In this document: piece after piece, positions 1 to 5,226 of the stretch
Layout: every line of letters begins with the position of its first letter
Position numbering within the stretch: position 1 is the stretch's first letter
Assembly: GCA_003140275.1 (NCBI GenBank)
Contig: PLJQ01000477.1
Location: 338-6,690, forward strand
Length of the DNA stretch: 6,353 bases
Origin: Limisphaerales bacterium
GTDB taxonomy: Bacteria; Verrucomicrobiota; Verrucomicrobiia; Limisphaerales; PALSA-1396
Direction: 5' to 3'
Position numbers and translations under genes: made by a program
The notes under the pieces: generated by a model
What the model was told of the DNA's origin: nothing
Databases searched by the model: none
What the model saw: the letters and a program-made list of their open reading frames with translations, nothing else

Positions 1-843
1 CTGGCGCTGGCGCATGACCTCGGTCATTCGCCTTTCGGCCACAAGGGCGAAATGGTTTTGAACAAGCTGATGAAGGACCACGGCGGTTTCGAGCACAATC
101 GTCAGAGCCTGCGGGTCGTTGAGGAATTGGAACAAAAATATCCGGGCTTTTCCGGTCTGAATCTGACTTGGGAAGTTCGTGAAGGACTGGTCAAGCATCA
201 CACCAGTTACGATCATCCCGGCAAACGCAAGGGTTTCGATGCCAAATCCTCATCGCTCGAGGCCCAGGTCGCCAATCTCGCCGACGAAATCACCTATTAC
301 AGCCACGACCTCGACGACGGGTTGGACTCGGAATTGTTATCGGAAAAAAAAATAGGTCGCGATGTCCGTATTTGGCATCACGCCGCGCGCAAGGTGAAAA
401 AGGAACATGGCGATTTACCGGACGAATGCCGCCGCTACTTTATCATCCGCTGCATCATCGATGAACAGGTGACCGATGTGGTTGAAACCACCGAGCAGCG
501 GATTCTCGAGGCCGGTGTCAAAACGGCGGATGACGTGCGGCTTCAACCCAGGGCCTTGGTCCAATACAGCCCGAAGCGGCGCGAGTTGAATCTGGAATTG
601 CGCGATTACCTTTACGAAAACCTCTACTTCAACCCAGTCGTGCATGAACCGAATTCGCGCGCGGTCCGCATGTTGGAGGAATTGTTCAATTATTACCTGG
701 AACACCCGGACGAGATCGGCGCGCAGGCACAGAAACGCGCGCGCAAAGCCGGTCGCCACCGCGCCATTTGCGATTACATCGCCGGCATGACCGACCGTTA
801 CACCATCTTGGAACATCAGAGGTTGTTTGGGTTGAAAACTTAA
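1..843 (+). CDS. dgt: dGTPase (deoxyguanosinetriphosphate triphosphohydrolase), 5'-truncated
   Basis: HD-domain enzyme that hydrolyses dGTP (often other dNTPs too) to the deoxynucleoside and triphosphate, a cytosolic nucleotide-pool enzyme. The reading frame is open from base 1, so the gene begins outside the window; the ATG at base 52 is internal. The fragment is 280 residues. The HD signature AHDLGHSPFGHKGE sits at fragment residues 4-17, with the metal-binding His-Asp pair at 5-6. Family landmarks follow in the right order: LNLTWEVREGLVKHH (about 56-70), then LADEITYYSHDLDDGL (about 92-107), which carries the later metal/active-site Asp and His positions. The C-terminal part, with YLYENLYFNPVVH and a helical end, is typical of bacterial dGTPases. 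Family members are usually 370-500 aa, so roughly 90 or more N-terminal residues are missing, including the upstream His of the HD site. It ends in TAA at 841-843, convergent with the TlpA-like gene 23 bases away. Family assignment is firm; substrate preference is not shown by the sequence. Confidence 0.95.
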   Translation: MALAHDLGHSPFGHKGEMVLNKLMKDHGGFEHNRQSLRVVEELEQKYPGFSGLNLTWEVREGLVKHHTSYDHPGKRKGFDAKSSSLEAQVANLADEITYYSHDLDDGLDSELLSEKKIGRDVRIWHHAARKVKKEHGDLPDECRRYFIIRCIIDEQVTDVVETTEQRILEAGVKTADDVRLQPRALVQYSPKRRELNLELRDYLYENLYFNPVVHEPNSRAVRMLEELFNYYLEHPDEIGAQAQKRARKAGRHRAICDYIAGMTDRYTILEHQRLFGLKT

Positions 844-866
844 GTTTTTGCGATCCTTCGCAGCGT

Positions 867-1463
867 TCACTTCTCGGCCAACGACTCTTCAATCTTCGCT
901 TTCATCGCTGCGTAATCCTGGTCGCCTTTCACATACTGGCCGCCGGGATGGACGTGACGGATGACCCCGCGCCGGTCGATGAGAAAACTGACGCTGGTCC
1001 AGGCCTGGTCATCAAGATTGAGCCACCAGTGACGGAGAGTTTTCCAATCCGAATCGACCGCGACCGGAAACTTGAAGCCGAATTTTTCGGAAAACGTTTT
1101 AACGTCAGCCACGCTCAACGGCGCGCCCGACTTGTGATGGTAGAAACCGACGATCTCCAATCCTTGCGCGTGGTAACTTTTGTAAAACTCGTTTAACGCC
1201 GGCGCAGTCGCCTTGCAGTAAGGGCAGTCCGGTGCCGTCCACCAGCGCACCAACACCACTTTGCCGCGAAGATCTTGCAGCGCCAGCGGCGGTGAGTTGA
1301 GCCAGTGGGCAACCTCCCATGCCGGAGCTTTTGTGCCAACGAGATTTTCTGCTGCGACCAAGGGCCGGCAGATGAGCGCGGCGCCCACGATGACCACAAG
1401 GCACCCTGCCAACTCAAGACGGACAAGCCGCACCCAGTTCATCCATTTCGACAAGTGCTTCAT
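867..1463 (-). CDS. TlpA/AhpC-TSA-like thioredoxin-fold protein, exported or membrane-anchored
   Basis: Thioredoxin-fold redox protein, probably outside the cytoplasm. From the ATG at 1463 it has 198 residues. A basic start is followed by a hydrophobic segment (about 17-36) ending in LVAA-EN, which reads as a signal peptide or uncleaved anchor. The redoxin domain follows: APAWEV, then LRGKVVLVRWWTAPDCPYC with the CxxC pair at Cys80 and Cys83, then a FGFKFPVAVDSDW segment and FLIDRRGVIRHVHPGG near residues 160-175. The CPYC pair suggests thiol-disulfide exchange as in TlpA/ResA. The usual cis-Pro three residues before the Phe of FLID appears to be Ser157, which is atypical for TlpA. An in-frame TTG at 1469 would add two residues; I prefer the ATG since neither has a clear Shine-Dalgarno. 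It follows the 219-aa gene after 24 bases and is the last gene of the minus-strand block. Partner and substrate are unknown. Confidence 0.88.
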   Translation of the reverse strand: MKHLSKWMNWVRLVRLELAGCLVVIVGAALICRPLVAAENLVGTKAPAWEVAHWLNSPPLALQDLRGKVVLVRWWTAPDCPYCKATAPALNEFYKSYHAQGLEIVGFYHHKSGAPLSVADVKTFSEKFGFKFPVAVDSDWKTLRHWWLNLDDQAWTSVSFLIDRRGVIRHVHPGGQYVKGDQDYAAMKAKIEESLAEK

Positions 1464-1487
1464 GCTCAATCATACATCATGCCGCGC

Positions 1488-2147
1488 TCAAGGGCTGGCA
1501 CGCGGTTTGATCACAATCTTGTCTTCCTTCACTTCAAGGGTGTCGATCTTGCGCAGCGTCTCAGCACTCTTTGGATCGCTGTAAATGTCTTTCGCCAAGT
1601 TTTGATTTCTCAGGCCGGCCATGAACGCTTCCCACAGCGGTTTGTTCTTCACAAATACGGAATCGACTGTGACAATCAGGACCCCGTTTTGCAGCGATGC
1701 TTTGAACGAAGCGGTGCCATTGAGGTAACGGCCCCTGGCAAATGGAACGTGTGAATCCGCAAGCGGAATGCTTACCTTGCCTGCAATCTTGTCACCTTCG
1801 ATGGTAACATAGATTTTGTCCTTCAACATAGCCGTGTTTGTTCCGCGCGCGATCAACGCGTTAATTTCGTCACTGGTCAGAGCCAATGGGGCAACTCCCT
1901 TCTGTTTGTCCACAGCCTCTCGGAAGGCACCGACACGCGTTTTCAATGCTTCATAGTCCGCGGCCGCCATTTCCATCGTGGGGAATGGCATCGGGCTCGT
2001 GTCGGTCAAGCTACGGACCAAACTTCTGACGGCGAAAACCGCAAAGACGCAAACCAATATGACAATGACCAGAGTGGTCAGGCAGCCGTAAAAAAAGCAG
2101 CCACGGCGCTTTTTGATCTCTGGAGCGGGAGTTTGCTCGTAGGTCAT
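1488..2147 (-). CDS. Conserved hypothetical single-pass membrane protein (219 aa)
   Basis: I do not recognise a named function. The N-terminus is short and basic (IKKRRGCFFYGCLTT, two Cys at 17 and 22) and leads into one strong membrane helix at about 24-45. A linker with SPMPFPTMEM follows. The rest (about 62-219) is a soluble, probably extracytoplasmic domain with LALTSDEINALIA at 88-100, alternating beta-like stretches (KIYVTIEGDKIAGKVSIPLA; GTASFKASLQNGVLIVTVDSV is split by turns) and a helical LWEAFMAGLRNQNLAKDIY section. It ends in EDKIVIKP. This architecture resembles hypothetical proteins I recall from Verrucomicrobia and Planctomycetes, but that is memory, not a search. The start is ATG at 2147; no good Shine-Dalgarno is visible. 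It is separated from the carbonic anhydrase gene by 104 bases, the largest gap in the block, so it may have its own promoter. It probably shares a transcript with the downstream redoxin gene. Confidence 0.85.
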   Translation of the reverse strand: MTYEQTPAPEIKKRRGCFFYGCLTTLVIVILVCVFAVFAVRSLVRSLTDTSPMPFPTMEMAAADYEALKTRVGAFREAVDKQKGVAPLALTSDEINALIARGTNTAMLKDKIYVTIEGDKIAGKVSIPLADSHVPFARGRYLNGTASFKASLQNGVLIVTVDSVFVKNKPLWEAFMAGLRNQNLAKDIYSDPKSAETLRKIDTLEVKEDKIVIKPRASP

Positions 2148-2188
2148 GGAATTATCTTTGGTTTTGAATGACGATGCGCGATTTTAGC

Positions 2189-2203
2189 GGGATAGACAAT
2201 CCC
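2189..2203 (-). other. Small stem-loop in the leader of the 219-aa gene
   Basis: On the minus strand GGGAT-TGTCT-ATCCC forms a 5-bp stem with a 5-base loop in the 104-base gap 2148-2251. No T-tract follows, so it is unlikely to be an intrinsic terminator. TAAAAT just downstream (2181-2186) could be a -10 element for the 219-aa gene, but no convincing -35 lies 16-18 bases before it. The 5' arm belongs to the 17-base repeat listed separately. Function is undetermined. Confidence 0.25.
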
Positions 2204-2210
2204 AAACCTT
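2194..2210 (-). repeat. 17-base direct repeat, copy B (42 bases past the carbonic anhydrase stop)
   Basis: The minus-strand sequence AAGGTTTGGGATTGTCT occurs exactly here and at 3138-3122, in the same orientation. Here it is non-coding, in the gap after the carbonic anhydrase gene. Read in the frame matching the other copy, the surrounding bases give LFAKPEGLGLS, faintly echoing VFLEKGLGLS at the end of the 226-aa protein. This may be a remnant of that 3' end. An exact 17-mer repeat is not expected by chance in 6 kb, so shared origin is likely but not proven. Confidence 0.7.
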
Positions 2211-2251
2211 CCGGCTTCGCAAATAAACCGTCCGGAGCACCGTCGAATCGA

Positions 2252-3076
2252 TTACTTCCTGGCCTTTCGCAAATAGGGCCCGGGGCGAATCCGGGGTGGC
2301 AACGGAATGGGCTTTGGCGCCGGTTCCATCTTGGGAGGAGGTGGCGCTGCGCCTTGAGATTCAACCACGCGAGGCTCCGGCAGCCACGGTGCCGTGGAGG
2401 TACTGGCTTCGCCGATCTTGGTTTCCGGAAACTTCATCTCCCCCATCTGAAACGCCGGCAATGAAGCCAGACTCGCGGACGCTCCGGCCAACAGGTTTTC
2501 CGCCGCCGGGACCGTTGCGGGAGTCTGAAAGACTTGGTACCCGTTCACCAGCCATTCCAGTTTGCCGGTTTCGACATCGACCAGCAATCCATGAACCGGT
2601 ATCTGGGGCCCGATCAGCGGACTGGACCTCACCACTTCCACGCCATGCAGAACATTCTGGCGCTCGCTGGCGAAGAGGCCGAAGAACTCGGTCAGGTTTT
2701 CCGGCAGCCTGGAACGATCAATGCCCAGGGCTTGGAAGCGGTTGGTCAAATCCATCACCGAGGTCTTGCGCACCAGGCAATCGGTGTGGCCGATGATGGC
2801 AATCTCGCGTCCGCCTTTGACGGCGCACGCCAGCGCCAGCGTGCGGGTCATCGAACTCATCGGATCGAAAATGATGTTTCCGGCGTTGCGCAGCCAGATG
2901 AACTGGTCCGCCGGCAGAGCGAGCACATTGGGAAAAAGCGCATTCAAGCGTGGATCAATGCATGTCAGCGCCACCACCGGCAATTCATGCGCGAAATCCG
3001 CCGGGTGCAGGCCGGCATTTGGGTCGCCCGCCACCGCGCGGTGATTGGCGTCAATGATGGCTTCAAAGAGGCGCAT
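2252..3076 (-). CDS. Beta-class carbonic anhydrase with proline-rich C-terminal tail
   Basis: Predicted zinc enzyme interconverting CO2 and bicarbonate in the cytoplasm. The beta-class signature is complete: Cys39, Asp41 and Arg43 in CIDPR, and His97 and Cys100 in GHTDC, giving the Cys-His-Cys zinc ligands and the Asp-Arg dyad. WLRNAGN (61-67) and VHGLLVDVETGKLEWLVNGY (161-180) also fit the family. The catalytic domain ends near residue 185. About 90 further residues follow, of which 234-274 are proline-rich and basic (PPPP, PKPIPLPPR, RKARK); this tail is unusual and probably disordered. The ATG lies 3 bases after the stop of the 226-aa membrane protein, suggesting translational coupling, and no separate Shine-Dalgarno is visible. 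The gene is bracketed by a 17-base direct repeat, and its first 17 codons have a diverged copy at 4640-4590. An activity other than carbonic anhydrase cannot be excluded, but all catalytic residues are present. Confidence 0.93.
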   Translation of the reverse strand: MRLFEAIIDANHRAVAGDPNAGLHPADFAHELPVVALTCIDPRLNALFPNVLALPADQFIWLRNAGNIIFDPMSSMTRTLALACAVKGGREIAIIGHTDCLVRKTSVMDLTNRFQALGIDRSRLPENLTEFFGLFASERQNVLHGVEVVRSSPLIGPQIPVHGLLVDVETGKLEWLVNGYQVFQTPATVPAAENLLAGASASLASLPAFQMGEMKFPETKIGEASTSTAPWLPEPRVVESQGAAPPPPKMEPAPKPIPLPPRIRPGPYLRKARK

Positions 3077-3079
3077 GGT

Positions 3080-3760
3080 TTAGTTCACGTTAATGCGGTT
3101 GAGAGTTTTCCTCAATTCTTCAGACAATCCCAAACCTTTCTCCAGAAATACTACGCCCTCGATGCAGTGAAGTTGTCCAAACCAATTTTCCCACCCTGCA
3201 TCACGTAATTCCTCGTAAGGCACAGCCGCATCGCGACTCGACAGAAACGTGAGCAACTCCGCGCATCCGGCTACATCCAAACGCGCGAGCCGCATTGATT
3301 CCCGCCACAGATTCCATGCGCCGGTCACCAGGCGCGGCCCACTCATCAAAATGTCAGCAATCATGTTGGCTGAAGCACCGGGATACGCGAGCATGAACGC
3401 CAGACCTCCGGCAACGCCCGCGTGATATTGCAAGCCTGGCGCCGAAACATAATCCCTTTTCGGATAATCACCCCAATACCACGGGCTGGTCCGGAGGTGC
3501 TGGATGAACAACGCGACAAGGAACAACCCGCTCCCGCCGAGCCGCCATTCGTGAGTCAGCCGCAACGGTTTGCTGAACGCAAGCTCGGAAAACGCGGTAA
3601 CACCCATGCACCCGATGTAGATCACCGCATACGTAAACCAAAAGGTCAGGAACAACACGGTGCCGCCGACAAGAACGGCCAACACCGCCAGCAAACAGCG
3701 AAATGCGGCCCCTAAAGTTTTCTTTTTCTTAAGCCAAGATTTGATGGCGTCAGTGTTCAT
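3080..3760 (-). CDS. Hypothetical multi-pass membrane protein (226 aa)
   Basis: Not recognised as a named family. A basic N-terminus (KSWLKKKK) precedes hydrophobic segments at about 20-37, 39-60, 74-89 and perhaps 113-135. A conserved-looking loop HLRTSPWYWGDYPKRDYVS lies at about 89-106. The last 70 residues are soluble: PYEELRDAGWENWFGQL, then a short hydrophobic strand EGVVFLEKGLGLSEELRK, which could be a small winged-helix-like or helical domain. The 3' end contains the 17-base repeat (3138-3122). The start is ATG at 3760, without a clear Shine-Dalgarno. The start overlaps the last 11 bases of a possible out-of-frame mini-gene, and the stop is 3 bases before the carbonic anhydrase start. 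This tight link suggests the two proteins are made together. A role in inorganic-carbon or pH handling is only guilt by association. Confidence 0.87.
   Translation of the reverse strand: MNTDAIKSWLKKKKTLGAAFRCLLAVLAVLVGGTVLFLTFWFTYAVIYIGCMGVTAFSELAFSKPLRLTHEWRLGGSGLFLVALFIQHLRTSPWYWGDYPKRDYVSAPGLQYHAGVAGGLAFMLAYPGASANMIADILMSGPRLVTGAWNLWRESMRLARLDVAGCAELLTFLSSRDAAVPYEELRDAGWENWFGQLHCIEGVVFLEKGLGLSEELRKTLNRINVN
3122..3138 (-). repeat. 17-base direct repeat, copy A (inside the 3' end of the 226-aa gene)
   Basis: Exact match to minus-strand 2210-2194 in the same orientation, 928 bases apart. Here it encodes part of LEKGLGLSEE in the 226-aa protein, so this copy is probably the source. The two copies bracket the carbonic anhydrase gene, a geometry that would allow its deletion or duplication by recombination. 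Confidence 0.7.
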
Positions 3761-3844
3761 TGCGCGTCAGACGGAGCAGCTTCCGAACTTCGTCGCGCGA
3801 AGCGCCCAGCAGTTTACTTCGAGGAAGGCTTCAATGAGGGGCAT
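3750..3844 (-). pseudogene. Possible broken mini-gene, start region resembling the carbonic anhydrase N-terminus
   Basis: This spans the gap between the BAX-inhibitor-like and 226-aa genes. An ATG at 3844 opens a 25-codon frame beginning MPLIEAFLEVN and ending in TGA at 3767. In another frame the same DNA reads KLLGASRDEVRKLLRL and then TRNEH, up to a TGA at 3750-3752, overlapping the next start. One extra A in the AAA at 3813-3815 would join the two frames into a 31-residue helical peptide, so a single-base deletion is one explanation. The first 18 bases match the carbonic anhydrase start at 16 positions. After that the match fades, so homology is uncertain. It could also be meaningless spacer. 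Confidence 0.25.
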
Positions 3845-3856
3845 TGCGTGGAGACA

Positions 3857-4510
3857 CTAATCTCTTTCTTGAAGGTCGAGCAAATTCATCAGCCAACGGT
3901 GAAGCCCTACGATGTCGATCATCAGTTCCAACGCCGCGATGGCGGGCGTAAGTTCGTCGTCGGCCCTTTCCATGATTTGGCTGGTGTCATAGAGCACCCA
4001 ACAGCCAAAAACGATTGTGCCGAATGCCGTCAGCAGAATCATCGCCGGCCGCACCGGCATGAAAAAGAAAATCAGGCAACCTCCAAGCATCACAAAGAAC
4101 GAAACAGTCAAAAATCCGCGCAGAAACGTGAAGCTCTGTTTTGTGAAATGCACAAACGCTGAGAGCCCAGCGAATGCGACGAGCGTCAACACTGATGCAG
4201 CAGCGAAAGTCGGCGGGGAGTACCGAGCCGCCAACTGTCCCAGGAAGAGCCCAGTGATGATGCTGAAAAGCGGCAGGGTCAAGATGACCGGACGCCTCCA
4301 ACCAAACCAACCGCATAGGACCCAGATAAGGCTGTCTGCAACGCCGAGGGGGCCGAAACTTGTCGTGGGCAGAAAATAGTGGGATGCGAATCCAAGAGCA
4401 ATGATTGCAACCAAGGTTGTCAGGAAGATCCAATATGTCTGACGAACGAACGGTTCGACTCCATTGACCAAGGGTAGCGGCACCGATGCAGCGTGGTTGC
4501 TCATTGGCAT
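3857..4510 (-). CDS. BAX inhibitor-1 (TMBIM/YetJ)-like integral membrane protein
   Basis: Predicted member of the BI-1/TMBIM family, some bacterial members of which act as pH-sensitive Ca2+ leak channels. The 217 residues hold six or seven hydrophobic helices at about 26-46, 55-70, 74-92, 102-121, 130-150, 155-174 and 190-210, the usual size and topology. The C-terminal signature is present: GCWVLYDTSQIM (169-180) followed by AALELMIDIVGLHRWLMNLL. Asp175 and Asp199 are 24 residues apart, as are the two Asp of the di-aspartyl sensor described for Bacillus YetJ (171 and 195, from memory). The start at 4510 lies one base after the stop of the chimeric micro-ORF (TGA-A-ATG), favouring termination-reinitiation. 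A second ATG at 4504 is possible. No strong Shine-Dalgarno is seen. The family call rests mainly on the C-terminal motif and topology, because the N-terminal half is diverged. Confidence 0.8.
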   Translation of the reverse strand: MPMSNHAASVPLPLVNGVEPFVRQTYWIFLTTLVAIIALGFASHYFLPTTSFGPLGVADSLIWVLCGWFGWRRPVILTLPLFSIITGLFLGQLAARYSPPTFAAASVLTLVAFAGLSAFVHFTKQSFTFLRGFLTVSFFVMLGGCLIFFFMPVRPAMILLTAFGTIVFGCWVLYDTSQIMERADDELTPAIAALELMIDIVGLHRWLMNLLDLQERD

Positions 4511-4511
4511 T

Positions 4512-4640
4512 TCACTGATCCGTTCCGCTGCCTTTCCCCATTGCCTTCCTTAACGCGGGAACTTGCTCCAACAGCTTCTCAAACTTCACGCCGGCCAGCC
4601 CACGGTGATCGACGTCAATGATAGCTTCAAAGAGGTGCAT
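4512..4640 (-). CDS. 42-codon chimeric micro-ORF: carbonic anhydrase start fused to flotillin end
   Basis: ATG at 4640, TGA at 4512-4514. Residues 1-17 (MHLFEAIIDVDHRGLAG) match the carbonic anhydrase start MRLFEAIIDANHRAVAG. From GVKFEKLLEQVPALRKAMGK onward it matches the flotillin C-terminus in this window without an amino-acid change for 20 residues, then diverges (SGTDQ against ETGDK). The fusion is in frame at a shared Gly. Over 62 bases of the flotillin part there are six differences, all silent. It starts 9 bases after the upstream zinc-ribbon gene and ends one base before the BAX-inhibitor-like start. Neither a catalytic site nor a membrane segment remains. Only a weak Shine-Dalgarno (AAGAAA) precedes it. 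It may be a translated coupling peptide, a retained microprotein or a fossil of gene duplication and deletion. That it is an open chimeric frame is directly seen; expression is not. Confidence 0.55.
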   Translation of the reverse strand: MHLFEAIIDVDHRGLAGVKFEKLLEQVPALRKAMGKGSGTDQ

Positions 4641-4649
4641 GACTATTTC

Positions 4650-5189
4650 TTAAAACGGGGCTTTGTCGTTCCGCGCGGTGCTAACTGACAGTTTGTGTGA
4701 AGCGTAGTCCTTAGCAGGTCGGCTAGGCACAACAGAGACCCGAAAGGCAGAGTCATCATTCGACTTGATCGTGAGGTCACTGCGACGGTTGTAGGCATCA
4801 ACCATAACGCCATTTGTGTCGTAAAAGCGACACTCGAACTCAACGTCTTTCCAAGCAATTGGGCTTTGATTGGTGATGATTCCAGTGACGTAGATGCGAG
4901 GCTCTTTGTCAGTCGCCACCCAATTTATTCTGGATTCAATTACCCTGACAGCGTCGGGAAATGATGTGTAATAAGGAGGCGGATTGAAAACTCGTCCATA
5001 ACTGTGTTCGAACAAAATCCCAATCATGATAAAAATTGCAATGAACGGAATACCCATCATGCAAGTGGCAACAAGTGGATGACGAAACGAGCGGAGCGAT
5101 ACCCATTGCCGGCAGCGAGGGCACAATTTGGCTGCGGCTTGTATTGTTTCAGCGCAATAAGGACACACTTTCCTAGCTTCGGCATTCAT
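4650..5189 (-). CDS. Zinc-ribbon membrane protein with C-terminal beta domain, paralog 2
   Basis: Function unknown; domain order is clear. A four-Cys zinc ribbon (Cys9, 12, 23, 26 in KVCPYCAETI and KLCPRC) is at the N-terminus and presumably cytoplasmic. One membrane helix lies at about 39-60 (GIPFIAIFIMIGILF). The remainder (about 75-170) looks like a beta-sandwich of the FxLYD/DUF3426-like type, with IYVTGIITNQSPIAWKDVEF, then FECRFYDTNGVMVDA, then SAFRVSVVPS. Such domains are usually outside the membrane. The protein shares its layout and an almost identical ribbon with the gene just upstream (5781-5227), and the two are separated by 37 bases, so this is a tandem duplication with strong divergence. 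ATG at 5189 is preceded by GGAATGAG, a poor Shine-Dalgarno. The stop is 9 bases before the chimeric micro-ORF. Codons look more AT-rich than in the carbonic anhydrase gene. Confidence 0.87.
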   Translation of the reverse strand: MNAEARKVCPYCAETIQAAAKLCPRCRQWVSLRSFRHPLVATCMMGIPFIAIFIMIGILFEHSYGRVFNPPPYYTSFPDAVRVIESRINWVATDKEPRIYVTGIITNQSPIAWKDVEFECRFYDTNGVMVDAYNRRSDLTIKSNDDSAFRVSVVPSRPAKDYASHKLSVSTARNDKAPF

Positions 5190-5226
5190 GATCGTTTACT
5201 CATTCCGGTTGGTGCAAGAAAAGACC

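Noticed and set aside
52..54. ATG at 52 as the start of the dGTPase gene
   Set aside because: The frame is open to base 1 and the HD signature lies upstream of this ATG, so the true start is outside the window.
848..863. Hairpin TGCGA-TCCT-TCGCA between the convergent dGTPase and redoxin genes, considered as a terminator
   Set aside because: The stem is five base pairs and the T-run lies on the wrong side for plus-strand termination; for the minus strand it is followed by A's, not T's.
1467..1469. TTG at 1469 as the redoxin start
   Set aside because: An ATG two codons later gives an equally good signal peptide, and neither has a clear ribosome site. TTG is possible but less likely.
2152..2364. 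A 70-codon minus-strand frame overlapping the 3' end of the carbonic anhydrase gene and the following gap
   Set aside because: Most of it lies in another frame of the carbonic anhydrase tail and is of low complexity. Only its last part, which includes the 17-base repeat, is of interest, and that is reported as a repeat.
2534..3208. A 224-codon plus-strand open frame opposite the carbonic anhydrase gene
   Set aside because: Its translation is rich in His, Gln and Arg and has no recognisable domain, while the minus strand encodes a complete beta-carbonic anhydrase with all catalytic residues. It is a shadow frame.
4512..4640. The chimeric micro-ORF as an assembly or chimeric-read artefact
   Set aside because: Both halves differ from the source genes in this window by several scattered bases, mostly silent in the flotillin part. 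A misjoin of this genome's own reads would give identical sequence. A misjoin from another strain's reads is still conceivable.
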